Of a stretch of 64,000 nucleotides of DNA, positions 11,936 to 23,321 are shown in pieces (positions within the stretch are counted from its first letter, which is position 1; every line of letters starts with the position of its first letter). Under the pieces are notes generated by a model, which saw only the letters and a list, made by a program, of their open reading frames with translations, ran no database searches and was not told the origin of the DNA. Origin of the DNA: Lunularia cruciata (Eukaryota; Streptophyta; Marchantiopsida; Lunulariales; Lunulariaceae); contig OX419756.1 in NCBI GenBank assembly GCA_948567375.1, forward strand, positions 4,593,001-4,657,000, given 5' to 3'. The translations under genes were made by a program, and so were the position numbers.

Positions 11936-12560
11936 CTGAAGTGATGGAGAAATAGTTTGGAGACCAATACTGTCTCCATAACTCAATCTCCTCCAAATGA
12001 GCTCTCCTAAACTCATGGTAGTCATCCATTGGCGGATCTTCCAAATACTAAAACAACCCCTTCCATGCCATGAAGGGTGTAAACAAAGTCAGGTTCCGCA
12101 TCTACTAGAGATCACACCAACTATCAAACTCCTAGATAAAGTTATCCAACTCAATGGTACCCATTGTACCAAAGTAATACCTAGGGCCTTTGGAGGCCCC
12201 TTAAATCTTGTCCATGTCCCACAACAACAGTGTGAACACACCAAGTGCAATCTCAACTAAATCAGCTCCTATGTCAAACTCCAACATAGAGTCAATCTCT
12301 TCCCTCATTGGGACTTGAGATACAAGATGATATCGAGTGCCACTCCACATAAATGCATTGTGTAATGTAGGGCTAACTCCTCTAGAATCCCCAACAAACT
12401 TTGTCATGACAAAGTAACCGCAACTGCAACCGCAAACCAGAACCACAAACTACAACCGCAAATTGTAACCACAAATACCCCACCAAGTGCCAACACCAAC
12501 CAATCACCACCAAGTGCTAAAACTAACGGATCACTACCCACTAATTGAGACAACTATACT
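11936..12560 (-). pseudogene. gag N-terminal fragment, family A
   Basis: The open stretch 12446-12201 encodes VCGCSCGYFVMTKFVGDSRG, PMREEIDSMLEFDIGAD and WDMDKI, matching the ORF at 29934-30320. It continues in other frames through ELDNFI-EFDSW and FRRAHLEEIELWRQYWSPNY to 11936. Gag would form the particle that packages element RNA. It is truncated and broken. Confidence 0.75.
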
Positions 12561-13656
12561 AGGGGAAAGTGCAACCTATAACTTGCCATCACAACATGCA
12601 CTCTCATGGTCTGCAGGTCATCACTTCTTGCCTCACCAGAGAGAAATAAAGATAGTTTGATTGGTCATCACTCTAGCCTCACTACCAAGAGCACACCAGA
12701 GCACCAACGCTCAAAATTTAGGGCACCTCACACAAATGTGGTGCACAAATAGGAAGTAGAGAATAAAGGAGATCCAATCACAAGAAATCTAAATGAGAAC
12801 CCTCCATCTCATAAAACAACATGAGATTGACTCTACCACCATTTGGCATTTGATGCAAGAGGAGTTTGTATCTACATCCTAAGCTACCAGGATCACCAAG
12901 AATGGGATCAAACTGCCTCTCCTAGCCAAAGCTACAAGTATATAGATAATAGTGGCACAATCACTAGGACAACAAGTGAGGGTGGACTAGTTGGCCAGGG
13001 CATCAGTCTATGAACAAGAGATCTAGGGGTCAAACCCTATTGCACACAATCTAGTAGGATGGGCAGATTTTGCCAACCAATGACCAAGATCTACTCTAAA
13101 CTAGCTAGCCTCAAGCCAGCAAGTTGGCTTGTTGGCCCTTCAAGGCCTTTGTAGCCTCTCATAGCCCACCACCTTATGCCTTGAAGCCTCTAAATGCCAA
13201 ATCAGGCCTTCTTCTTGCCACTTTGAATCTCCTCCAATATTTTGCAAAACTCCTCCAAATCTGGCCAAAATTTGACGTAAATCCTAAATTTGGCTAAACA
13301 CCAAATCCTCTACTAACTCTTCACTTGAGCCAAATTGAAAAAAAAAGTCTCTCCAAATCATTACTTCACGGGGGTGGGTTCCCAACTCCACCTTCAATTT
13401 CACTTTTTGAGCCCAACTCACAACAAATTGGTCTTACTTTCACCTCATGAGCTCAAAATCACAACCACTGCTCAAAATTTGGCCAGTGCTTTCACACACC
13501 ATCTGCCTTACTGCCAAATCTGCATCAAGCAACGAGCTTCTACACACTAGGAAAAAACTGAACTTCAATCGAGCTACCAACGATCCATCGAGCTTGGAGA
13601 TACCACCAACACTCAAAGTTCTTACACTTGATTTCCCCTTGACTTCACTTCTTTGA
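12560..13656 (-). other. Family A leader, no coding signal
   Basis: Untranslated leader between terminal repeat and gag, partly shared with 29450-29930 (TCCTTGGTGATCCTGGTAGC, ATGGTGGYAGAGTCARTCTC). The GGTGGYAGAGTC stretch faintly resembles an initiator-Met primer site, but it is far from the repeat, so I do not assign a primer site. Confidence 0.55.
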
Positions 13657-14108
13657 TGTAATCAGATTGTTTACAACTCTCAAATCAACTCAACTCAAAT
13701 CAATACTTGATATGTCACTCTATAAAATGCAAACAACTGGGCACTGATTACAATCAAGCCACACCCACTCTAGCTAAGAGAATCCATGTGACACTCGCCG
13801 GCCTCTGTCCACCACAGCCAGAAACTCAAAGGCTCAACATTAGAGAAGTGAGCTCTCAGGAGCTACACTTTGAAAGTATACCCTTGGACTTAAGCTAGGT
13901 CTGAAACCCTAAGAGTCCCCCTGACAACACACTCGACGGTGCAAACGGTGCAAAGTGATGGTGGGCCTCACCATGATATCAGTACCTTGAACACAAAATC
14001 TGACCATCAAAAAATAGTCTATGGGAAACTGCTGAAATACCTCTAACTACTATCATTAAAACTCTAGTGTCCAAGCAATCTAGATGTGACACTACGAATG
14101 GCATGCCA
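13657..14108 (-). repeat. Terminal repeat A1 of family A
   Basis: Sense strand starts TGGCATGCCATTCGTAGTG and ends CAATCTGATTACA. It matches the A2 part of the repeat at 36164-36620 but lacks the B part found there. The copy at 29294 starts at the same base (TGTCATGCC). Confidence 0.75.
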
Positions 14109-14174
14109 ATCTTACTCAAAGGTGTCAAACATCCTAATCAGAAATTCTCACCTTGGTGTTGTACTTTGAATTTG

Positions 14175-14510
14175 TTATCGGGTCCAATCAAATTGAACCT
14201 TATGACATTCAAGCCAAGGCAAATCCAAAATGACATCATAGTGTAGAGGTGCCACTACAAGCCTCATAGATTCCAAATACTCCTTCCCAATTTTGAATGT
14301 AACAAGATGTGAGATACGGAATGCAGAACTCTTTCTACCATCCGCCATCATCGATCTGCTTCTAATTACTAGCTTGATAGGAATACATAATTCCTTTGCT
14401 AATTGCATGGACATGCAATTCTTTGAACTTCCAAAATCAACCAAAATCCTACAACCATAATCTGTGAAGCAAGTGAAGAAAACTTGCATAGGTTGAGCCT
14501 TTGATCCCAT
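14175..14510 (-). pseudogene. Retropepsin, family B
   Basis: Open stretch of 111 codons. ILVDFGSSKNCMSMQLAKEL is an aspartyl protease start in which the DSG of active enzymes reads DFG. The rest follows the Ty3 pattern with KEYLESMRLVVAPLHYDVILDLPWLE, the hydrophobic-hydrophobic-DLPWL segment expected about 80 residues later. It would cleave Gag-Pol. The counterpart in arm 2 (37060-37400) is more broken. Confidence 0.82.
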
Positions 14511-14559
14511 TAGAACTAATCAATTCCCAATAGGTGACTTGAAATCTCCTACTAGGATT

Positions 14560-15590
14560 CATTGTTTCCATTATCATCCTACTTCACAAACTCCATATCG
14601 GCAACTTGTCAAGGTCTCCCATTCTTGAGTGGACATTCAACAATGTGATGTTCAATTTGGCAATAATGGAAACAACCACCATTTGTCATCATTTTTCTCT
14701 ATTTGTAATGCCAAGTGGTCTCCATTGAATGGCATCAATCTCCATTAGTGTCGGCTCTTCCACCAATCTGTAATGTATTGGTAAGTTTTGTGGAGGTCAA
14801 GGTCAAGACCAAGTTGTTGCAACCAAGGAATCAAAGCGTTTGGCCAACCGCATGGCTTCCTCCAAGTGTTATGGCTCTCGTATAGTTACCTCTAATTTGG
14901 TTCATGACTTGAAGCCCCTCACATATTGATCCAGAGCTTTGCCTTCTAGTATATCTCAAATTTGCATGATGGTATTTTGGAATTACGTGATGTTATTTCT
15001 TACAGAGCCAATTTGCTTCAACTCTACCAACCTATCTTGTGTAGTTTGTGTGGTATTTATAGCTTAGAATCAATCAATTATTGCACTTTTGAATTCTACC
15101 CAAGTCAAGATTGGTGTAACAAATTGTTCTTTGGCTACCTCCACTCGGAATTGTCACCATAGCTTTGCTACTCCATCCAATTGATTGGAAGCCAAGAGAA
15201 TCTATTTTTGTTCATCTTGAAGATAGGTAGCTTCAAAATAATATTCACAGTCAAAAAAATTATTTTCCACTACACCCGAGAGATTCTTACCTTCAAACAC
15301 CTTAGGTTTTGGAAACGGGATTTGGTCTTCTCCTTCTTGAATTGGTGTTCTCTCTATATGCTCTTGTCGTTGATGGTCTTGTTTATCCAACAATTGAGGA
15401 AGGTGCTCAATTTATTGTTGCATAGCAATAATAACCTCTGGCATTGCCACCATGACTACTACTCTATCACACTACTCCAAATTTATCTAATTTATTAACA
15501 CATAGATGTAACACATCTACTGCTCTCCATAGGTTACAACCGGAAGTACCAAGGGATCCTTGAACAAGGTGATTTCATTTAGAAAATTCT
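14560..15590 (-). pseudogene. gag, family B (broken)
   Basis: The open piece 15393-15202 encodes QEHIERTPIQEGEDQIPFPK and KVFEGKNLSGVVENNFFDCEYYFE, the start of a Ty3 gag domain. Further pieces appear down to a degenerate CCHC knuckle near 14640-14690 (GGCFHYCQIEHHIVECP). It is frameshifted many times. Confidence 0.7.
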
Positions 15591-15710
15591 ACCCAAAGCG
15601 TGAGGTAATGAAATGTGTGATATGATACTTGGGTAACACCCAGACAAAAAACTCCCAATGGTTTGATGATAATGGATTTGGTGGTCCATAAATTCCAACC
15701 ATCCCATTCT

Positions 15711-15724
15711 TACTTTGATACCAA
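15711..15724 (-). promoter_or_regulatory. Primer binding site, family B
   Basis: Sense TTGGTATCAAAGTAGG begins immediately after the LTR end. It resembles the initiator-methionine tRNA primer site (TGGTATCAGAGC) used by many plant LTR elements. The same sequence lies at 38630-38645. Confidence 0.7.
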
Positions 15725-16188
15725 TGTAAAAGACCGAGACTGAGGAGAGAAATAAGAGAATGGAAGATCACATTGGGACACTTGAGTGTGGAAAACTCCA
15801 AATGTCTACCATGAGCTTTGGCTTTGGTATTTATAAGGAGCATACAAGGCTCTTAAGAAGCTTCTCAAGAAGCTTCCTTGAGCCGCTTTCTTGGAGTGCA
15901 AGCCAAGTTAACCGAGAACCTTCTCAAGAAGTTTCCTTCTAGAAGTTGCCTATTTGGCATGCACGCTAAGCTAGTTAGAAGCTACATACTTGGGTTACTT
16001 AGAAGCTAACTAGGAAGCTTAACAAGAAACTTCTTCTTAGAAGTTGCCACTTGGCATGCACGTTACCCAATACTTGGGAAGGTACCAAGTAGCTTCTTAG
16101 ATACTTCTAGAATATTCTAGGCTAATTTAGCCCATTTCCTACTTTGTTAGCCGTGACTCACTTTGTCATTGAACTCCATATTGTTAAA
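15725..16188 (-). repeat. 5' LTR of family B (arm 1)
   Basis: On the plus strand it begins TGTAAAAGACC and ends CCATATTGTTAAA, where the last bases are mutated from TTACA. Length is 464 bp. Confidence 0.88.
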
Positions 16189-16458
16189 AGTCAGGTACCA
16201 TTGGAAAGCTCTTGACGAGACAAACATTATAGAGGAGGGTCGTGAGTTTTTTTCTATTTTCAAAGTCTAATTCATCCATTTAGACCTCAAAAATTGGCTC
16301 TGAAGTTTTCAAGGTGTTTTCTACTCCTGCCTTATAAGTGGAAGTTCTCTTTTGGTACACCTCTATTTGATCTGCTTAGTCCATCATATGTAACATCTTT
16401 CCATATGTTACCAAGCCAATTTTCACAGCTAGATAATATTTATAAATATTGTATTACA
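16189..16458 (-). repeat. Family C LTR fragment (arm 1)
   Basis: Matches the part of the C LTR after ACCRTTGGAAAGCTCTTGAYGAGAC and ends TGTATTACA. It is the arm 1 equivalent of 39882-40145. Confidence 0.8.
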
Positions 16459-17530
16459 CGCATGGGCCATAGTGGTCCTTGGTTTAGTGGATAGGTTCTT
16501 AAATGAAGGGCACCTTTCTTTTATTGGGACCTATCATGATAGTGGACTTAGGTACTTATGCCTTTCAGTCATATCTTTGCTTTGCACATGACTTATGCTA
16601 GGCCTTGCATGCACATCACTCCCCAAGTTTATTGACTTGTGATATGAAGCCATGAAAGAGTGCGTCGTCAATAACTTACTTTATGGAGGCAACGTGGAGG
16701 AGAGCAGTGGTGCAAAAGCTTGCACAAAATTCACATCAATTCATAGAAGTGGGTTTAAAGCAGAGTAGTAGTTGGGAACTTATGGGAATTAGGGAGGGGA
16801 CTAGTAATGGGACTGCTGTAGCAGGATCATAAGGCAAATAAGCAAGGTAAACTTTGTAGATGTAAGATGGGAGTTTCAAGGTAAATGTTCTGGTATTCTG
16901 CCAAGATTCTCAACAACTGGATGGCATGAGCACTCAAATCAGGAATTCAACAGAAGGCCAAGGTGGTCAAAGCTATCCATGTCCACGGCAGCTGCTGAGG
17001 TTTCTTAGTCTTCAAATGAAAGGATCATCATTAGTGAAAGTTGTATTAAGATATTTCACTCTTACTTCTGGAATGTACGTCCATATGCTTAACAGTTTGT
17101 GATAAAGGACCGGAGGATGGTTAGAGTTAGCATGTTCGTCTTATAGCCTTGATATCAGTCAAGGCCCTAAGATGAGATGTGTTCTTTGAGTTGGTAATTC
17201 AAAACGTAAAATCCTAAACCCAAGACAGTTAAAGATGGTTTCTTACTAAACCTTTTTCTTGCTGAATTTACTTTTGCACTCTTGTTGAAATCCTGTTCTG
17301 TCTTGTCATGGCTTGGTTATGTTTGTAGACATTGAGAGAAATTCAGCAAGATGAAGGACGAGAAGGACATCAGAAGATGTTCCGGTTAAGTGTTGATGGT
17401 GGGGGTTGTTCAGGTTTCCTATACAATTTCAGTCTCGACGACAACCTTAAGCCAGACGACAGGTACTGACGATAAGGAGATGAGAGTTTTCAGACTTCAC
17501 TTGTCCGGATATTCTCTGCTGTAAGGTGCA
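16459..17530 (+). pseudogene. ISCA2-like pseudogene (arm 1)
   Basis: Copy of the mitochondrial iron-sulfur assembly gene also present at 57375-58543. It includes upstream DNA, exon 1 (about 16690-17053) with a deletion removing GSILHISKANF, the first intron, intact exon 2 (17329-17462, 134 nt) and the start of intron 2. Exon 2 encodes [12 protein letters not shown] and [20 protein letters not shown] with the first cluster cysteine. The exon 1 donor (ATG|GTATCT in the 58-kb copy) reads AAGATATTT, so it is lost. Sequence then switches to repeat E. Exons 3 and 4 are absent. Retained introns show a genomic, not a retro, copy. Confidence 0.82.
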
Positions 17531-18000
17531 GGGTTGAGGGTTTCGACAAGGTTTAGGGTTAGTTCTCCTAAGTATTTTGGCAACGGGATTGCACAAGGAA
17601 ATGGAAAAGGAAGCAAAGAGAGCCCAAATTCTTGAAGGATTGTTGGAGGAGTTGAGAGCAAAGAACGAAAGAATCAAAGCTGAAGACCATTGAGCAATTG
17701 GAAGAAGTGCGAGACCAATTTGTTGACATGCTGAAGGAGGAAGCATAAGGAAAAGCTCTAAAGGTGAAGATCCATGATTTGAAACTTTAGGCTTAGAAGT
17801 TGGAGGGAAAGACTTGAAAGAATTACAAAGAAGAGTGCATGGACAAACTTGCACTTTGGCTGAAAGAACATTTGCATTACAAGTTCACAAGAAAGGAGAC
17901 CACCATTATGTATATGGAATCTGGTTTTTTATTATATAAACCATATTTGTAATATTTGAGCCAATAATTTGTATTCTCTTTTCCACTAAGGATATTTGGT
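17531..18000 (+). repeat. Repeat E, coiled-coil coding remnant (copy 1)
   Basis: Encodes, across frames, EMEKEAKRAQILEGLLEELRAKN, EDH-AIGR (from EQLEEVRDQFVDMLKEEA) and HDLK-LGLEVGGKDL, then FALQVHKK-like sequence. The heptad-rich lysine/glutamate composition suggests a coiled coil. I do not recognise the parent gene. Other copies: 18940-19310 and 40578-40880 on the plus strand, 23700-24220 and 53751-54200 on the minus strand. Stops are present in all. Confidence 0.55.
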
Positions 18001-20280
18001 ATGATTTATTATCTTTTTCAATTCTAAATTATTTTTTTATTCTTGTGGTAATATAGATAGTTATAAGCAACAAATTTGATTTTGTAGCAGATTTTTCTTA
18101 TGTAATGCTATCTCTAAACTCATTATTTCTTAAAATTTTGGTGATACTTAATTAAGTATTAAAATAATAATATATAATATATTTATTATTAATTTTATTT
18201 GTGAAAAAGAAAGCTAAGTATGAACTTTGGTTGATAGAAACAAAATTGGAAAAAAATTCATTCAGAAAAATGATCAATAGGATGCAAAGAAAAAAGAAAT
18301 AAAACCACACCTCAAATTTAAATTAACAGATATAAGGACATTATCTATGTTAACTTAAGAAAGTCCTGCTCACAAATGAATAACAAGTTTAGAATTGCAA
18401 TAATATAAAATTGTTTTTATACACGATGTCAAATCCTCTCAAAGCTTTCACTTTCAATTATAGATGTTCCAAGTAAGTATAGTTGTGGAAGTTGTTTTTC
18501 ATAAAAATAAAATTATTCATAAATCCTAACTTTTAATATTTATTTGTCATGATACTTGTATTTCATCCCTTTTGAATCCATTAGCTGTTTTCAAGATGGA
18601 CACCTATTGATCACTGGTTAGTTTTTTGCTGTCTTTGGTAAATTGTCATCTTTTCATTTTGTTGCAAAAATAATATTATAAAAATTTGTGATTCAAAATT
18701 TATACCATGTGAATTAAGTTTCATTATACTATTCTCTATAATTTTCTTTCTAATATTTAAACACAAATTTTTATTTATTACAGTTAGTAAATCTTTGTAC
18801 TATATTCACTTGATTACACCAACTTGAGCTGCTTCTTTATTTAATTTTTTTAATAAAATAAAAATATGTACCTTGAAATAAATTATCTCAAAATACCAAT
18901 TACATCAAATTATTCAAATACATGAGATTTGTCTAAATCTGAAGACCATTCAGTAATTGGAAGAAGTGTGAGACCAATTTGTGCACATGCTGAAGGAGGA
19001 AGCATAAGGGAAGGGTCTAAAGATGAAGATCCATGATTTGAAGCTTTAGTTTAGGAGTTGGAGGGAAAGACTTACCGGGAAGAGTGCATGGACAAACTTG
19101 CACTTCGGCTGAAAGAACACTTGTATTACAAGTTCACAAGCAAAGAGACTATCCTTATGTTTGTGGAATCTGGTTATTTATTATATAAACCATGCTCTCA
19201 CTTTGGCTGAAAGAATTCTTGTATTACAAGTTCACAAGTAAAGAGACTATCCTTATGTATACGGAATGTGGTTATTTATTATATAAACCATGCTTGTAAT
19301 ATTTGAGACAATAATGAATTTTTTCTTTTCCAGTAATACTGGGTATGATTTATTGTCTCTTTCAATTTTAATTCGTTTTTTTTTCTTGTGGTAATATAGA
19401 TAGTTATAAGTAAAAATTGATTTTGTTGCAGATTGTTCTTATCCAATGCTATATCTAAACTCATTATTTCTCAGAATTTTGGTGATAGTTAATCTAGTAT
19501 TAAAACATAAATAATTGATTTAATATTTAATATTTTTGTTTTTATTCTTGAAAAATAAAACAAAGTAAGAAATCTCGATTATAGAATAAAAAGTGAGAAA
19601 AAGGATCGATAGGATGCCAATAGAAAAAGAGCATACCTCAAATTAAACTATTAGATATGAAGATACTATCTAAGATAATTTCAACTTAAAAAATTGTTGC
19701 TCATAATGAATAACGAGTTTAGAATTGCAATAATATAAAATTGGCTTTATACACGGAGTCAAATCCCTCAAAGCTTCCACTTTCAATTATCGGTGTTCCA
19801 AGTAAGTGCAGTTTGTGAAAGTTCCTTTTCATAAAAAGAAAATTATTTATTCATAAATCCTAAATAAATTTTAATATTTATATGTCATGATACTTGTATT
19901 TCGCCCCTTTCAAATCCGTTGGGTTTTTCAAGATGGACACCTATTGATCACTGATTAGTTTTTTAGTTTCTGGTAAATTGTCATCTTTTCATTTTTGTTG
20001 CCAAAACAATGTTATAAAATCATTGTGTGATTCAAAATTTACACCATGTGAATTAATTTTCATTAAACCATTCTCTATAATGTTCTTTCTATTATTTAAA
20101 CACAGAAATTTATTTAATACAGAAAGTAAATCTTTGTCCTATATTCACTTGGTTATACCAACGCGAGCTGCCTCTTTATTAAGTAAATTTTTTTAATAAA
20201 ATAAAAATAAGTGTCTTGAAATGAATTATCTAGATATATCAATTACATCAAATTATCCAAATACATGAGATTTGTCTAAA
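17680..20280 (+). repeat. Tandem duplication of about 1.3 kb
   Basis: Unit 1 (about 17680-18938) and unit 2 (about 18939-20280) both run from GAAGACCATT.AG.AATTGG through repeat E and AT-rich DNA to ACATGAGATTTGTCTAAA. Arm 2 has one unit only (40600-41880), so the duplication is specific to arm 1 or was lost in arm 2. Unit 2 has its own internal direct repeat of about 98 bp (near 19111 and 19209). Confidence 0.8.
18000..18938. other. AT-rich non-coding DNA
   Basis: Intron-like AT-rich sequence with no ORF of note. It is repeated at 19310-20280 and at 40880-41880 in arm 2. It contains the shared block TCAAATCCTCTCAAAGCTTT. Confidence 0.7.
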
Positions 20281-20850
20281 CTATAAATGAATTTTAAACA
20301 TTCTTTCTTTTAAATGTGAAGTCATTCATTCTGTTGGCTCTGTACAACATTCTTCTCAATAGTTTGACACTTAACGGAAACTTATGGATTCTTTATAAAA
20401 GTTTTTGAATCATGGTAGGAAGATTAAAATAGTGCTCAACGGTGTATGAAAAGCTTTTTCAAATCCTGGACTTCAGCCACTAGTTTGTTTGCTTCGTGAG
20501 CAGATCCCAGATGCGCCTCAGATAATATGTAGACATGGATTTGTCAAAAATGTCAAGAGTGACACCAGCCGCGCATGTGGAAATAAGTCACGCTCTGACA
20601 GTCCAGAAGACTTGGTTTTTACTGGGTAGCGAATTCGCAGATAATTACGCTGATCTTGTTATCTGATTTAATTGGAATCAAACAAGCCACTGTTCGTTGG
20701 ACGACGAAATCAGATGCAGATCATATGGATATCCGAAATGCGCTCGAGCTCTCTCACTTCGCTCGATACTTCGGGTAATTATCAGGCTCCTCAGATGGAA
20801 GCTCGGATAGAGTGCAGATAATTTACCGGGATTCTTTATTCGACATATAT
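20281..20850. other. Low-copy sequence shared with arm 2
   Basis: Matches 41890-42490. GACATGGATTTGTCAAAAAT and CCGCGCATGTGGAAA are conserved. The open frame seen in arm 2 (42049-42270) is broken here. It lies downstream of the minus-strand terpene synthase exons and may include their 3' flank. Confidence 0.5.
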
Positions 20851-21134
20851 TCTATAGAATGTATGGAGCAATAAATGATAGCGAAAAATGTTGGGAGTTT
20901 TCTAGGCCCAAACTTGATTGTAATAGCATCCTCGACGTTTTCCCGAGCAGACTGGAACCTTCATCTGAACAGCTTTTACCTGTTTACCTGTTCGACCGCC
21001 ACGCGGAGAATCCACCACAAGGAATTTTATTTCTATATCTTAAGGGCATTGGTTGGCCGCGTGGTGACATTGTAAAGTCATTCGTAGGCAGTGGACCTCG
21101 GTTTCAAGTCTGTTAATTTTCTGAATTTGCAAAT

Positions 21135-21692
21135 CTAATCTGATATTTTCTTGTACCGAGCGGATTCATTGTGCCACTTGACCGTTCCAGAGATCAAACC
21201 CCTACATATTCGGGCGTACTCGTCCACTGCAGGATGGAACTTGGAAGAAGCAAGGGACTTCAAGTCTGATACTGCTCTCTCAACATCCTTGATCGCATTA
21301 TCATGCTTTTCTGAGAGTATGCCCAATGGCTTCTGTGTAGGAGCACTTCCAATGGTGCATGATCAAGTATACCACGTTCGGAGGACTTTTGTTTTCAATA
21401 CATTCTTGTGAGCGCAGATTCAATTTCCAGGGAAGCTCAAGGGTTAATTGATGTTCTGAATCAAGGATCCAGATTTAATCATGATCAGCGGAAGCATAGG
21501 AAAAGCAGACAAAGCTCGAAGTGATCAAATTAGAAGGCGCGGATCTATTACCTTGTAAAAGGATGACGCGTCGTTATGCCAGGCCAAGACATCACTTGTG
21601 GCATCCAAAAGGGCATCCATCTGAGGGTTGAATAACAAACTGTAAGGTAAAGCTGGTAATCCGAGATAGCACATTCTCCTCTCTGCGTAGAC
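21135..21692 (-). pseudogene. Class I terpene synthase, last two exons (arm 1)
   Basis: Exon at 21552-21692 (141 nt) encodes YLGLPALPYSLLFNPQMDAL and LAWHNDASSFYK, ending at a GT donor. The last exon (21135 to about 21404) encodes NVVYLIMHHRKCSY, AIKDVERAVSDLKSL and a C-terminus W.SGTVKWHNESARYKK. Across the junction the metal-binding NSE motif NDxxSxxKE is formed. The final W/RY pattern is that of microbial-type terpene synthases. The acceptor CAG|GAATG of arm 2 reads CAAGAATG here, and there is a frameshift around 21310. Upstream exons are missing, because a copia element starts at 21750. Confidence 0.75.
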
Positions 21693-21813
21693 CTTCAGGA
21701 GCATACGAACATAGTCACTGTTCAAGAAAAGCAATTTATACTTTTAATTGAATTTGCTAGTGATATACATGATGTGTGTATGTTGGTGTCACTCTTGGCT
21801 GATTCTTGACAAT

Positions 21814-21825
21814 TGGTATCAGAGC
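21814..21825 (+). promoter_or_regulatory. Primer binding site, copia (arm 1)
   Basis: TGGTATCAGAGC, the initiator-methionine tRNA complement, two bases after the LTR end TTGACA. This is the standard site for plant copia elements. Confidence 0.92.
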
Positions 21826-22052
21826 GAGTAAAGAGAGAGGAGAGTATTTTGCTATTAAGGTTACATCAGAGAGAAATCAAAGGGAATCAAGGGCAGCACC
21901 TGGTGTGAGGAGAGCCGCAGGAATCAAAGACAAAGAGGACTTGCACCACCCATTGGTTATTATCGGGAGGGAAAATAGGGAAAGGAATTATTATTAGGAA
22001 AATTATTAATGGGAAAATAGGGAAAGGAAGTAAATGGCAGGAACAACAGTGG

Positions 22053-22211
22053 GGAAAGGAAGTGAATGCCAGGAACAACAGCGGGGATTGAATGCAGCAT
22101 AGTGTGCACGGTGTTCTTGGCCACCTCCTGAGGTGTTGGTGTCAGTACATTAAAACCGAGAAGAATCATGTTGGGCCTCAGCAAAATGCCTTTGAGGATG
22201 ATCTGCTGCAG
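22053..22211 (-). pseudogene. Fructose-bisphosphate aldolase fragment (captured)
   Basis: About 53 codons on the minus strand: ILKGILLRPNMI, TPTPQEVAKNTVHTML, IPAVVPGIHFLS. They follow the class I aldolase pattern LLEGTLLKPNM ... PAAVPGI.FLSGGQS closely, with the TPQEVA segment pointing to a plastid-type enzyme. The match stops before GGQS. It is fused in frame behind the CSP41b piece (codons run on from DQQFF). It is antisense to the copia element. Aldolase makes or splits fructose-1,6-bisphosphate. This piece cannot fold as an enzyme. Confidence 0.75.
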
Positions 22212-23321
22212 GAAACCAAAGAATTGTTGATCAGGGAGGGGACAAGTCTTCTTCTTGTTGAAGTCAAATTCCTCGGGCTTGTACTGGATGATATCAGGTT
22301 TGGGACTCCACCAGCCTTGGCACAAGCCGTGGCAATACTATCATTAGTAACATATCTGGATCCGCTGATGTTGTAAACTTGACCGATGACCTTTTGACTT
22401 CCTAGAACCCCATGAATGCATTAGCAAGATCCTTGTGACCAAGCTGGGTAATTTAAAGTCCTGAACTGGGAATAGGGATGGGTCTGTCTGCTTTTAGATG
22501 ATGGAAGAGCCACTCTTCTATAGGGTTATAATTGTGGGGTCCATAAATGTACACTGGTCTAAGGGAAGTTCATTTCATACCCCTGCTTTCTAGAAGTGCT
22601 TTTGTGTCCAATTTACCCTTGTGCCTGCTCTTGGGTCTCCTGAGTAAATCTCTGTGTGTGGAAGTAGATCAGATTTCAAGCACACACCAGCTGAGGAGCA
22701 GAAGATGTATTGGTCAAGGTCTGGTAAGCATCTAAGATTGCTGGGGCTTCTGTTCCTTCTCTTCCATGATATTGTAGACAATATTGAACCCCTTGCCACA
22801 AATTGTTTACTTCAATGGCTCAAAATCTTGACGATCTTCTTTGATGTGTTTCACTTGTGAAGAGTAAGCAGTATATTTAAGCAACATATTACCTCATCTA
22901 TCTCTCCCAGCAATTGTGAAGTAATTGTAGCCTTTCCTCTGGTGAACAGTGTCACTTGATGGCACTCTTTACTAGAAGCTTGGAGTGGAAGAGACCAATA
23001 AAATGGGTAACTCCAAGCATCAAAATATTCTTTGGTGCATTCTTCTTCTCCCCAACTGCTGCTGCTGCAGCCACAACACAAAGTGCAAACTTCCTTTGTC
23101 ACTCCAAAGTAGAGGTTTGACCTGCTCCATTCATACAACCATTGAAGCTTGTGGAAGCCCCCAAGAGGTCATGGAATGCAGACTTGGAAAGACTGAAAGA
23201 CTTGGACAGATTGATAGAGACAACTGCAGGTCTTGCTATTTCTCCCTGCAGGTCATGCAGCTTCTCCCTTAGTTTTAAGCTGTGCTCTGAAAATGGGTGT
23301 TGCTGCCAAAAAGGTGATCAT
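22212..23321 (-). pseudogene. CSP41b-like cDNA (captured, arm 1)
   Basis: Minus-strand, intronless. It contains a plastid-transit-like start (MITFLAATPI), the Rossmann region (ending HQVTLFTRGKATI), LDQYIFCSSAGVCLKSDLLPH, and the C-terminal part PDIIQYKPEEFDFNKKK. Together these match the chloroplast stem-loop binding protein CSP41b, an epimerase-fold RNA-binding protein of the plastid. There are many frameshifts and stops. It spans what should be many exons without introns, so it derives from spliced RNA. It lies inside the copia element, antisense to it. Confidence 0.85.

Larger units (their letters stand above)
11936..14108 (-). mobile_element. Family A element, 5' terminal part
   Basis: Minus-strand copy of the 5' region of family A: terminal repeat A1 (14108-13657), a leader of about 1.1 kb, and the gag N-terminus (about 12446-11936). 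It is homologous to 29294-30480. At 11936 the gag homology switches to family D gag in the same orientation. Its 5' terminus is embedded in the family B element beginning at 14109. Confidence 0.8.
14109..16188 (-). mobile_element. Family B element, 5' end (arm 1)
   Basis: Minus-strand family B copy: 5' LTR, primer site, gag, protease. It is cut at 14109 by the family A element. It corresponds to 36888-39876 in arm 2, with the same order and high similarity. The sequence just outside its LTR (AGTCA) resembles the AGTGA target duplication of the arm 2 copy. Confidence 0.85.

Noticed and set aside
15589-15843. Minus ORF of 84 codons as a small gene
   Set aside because: It lies across the family B LTR end and primer site.
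22654-22860. Plus ORFs over the CSP41b region
   Set aside because: They are shadows. The minus strand gives continuous CSP41b similarity.
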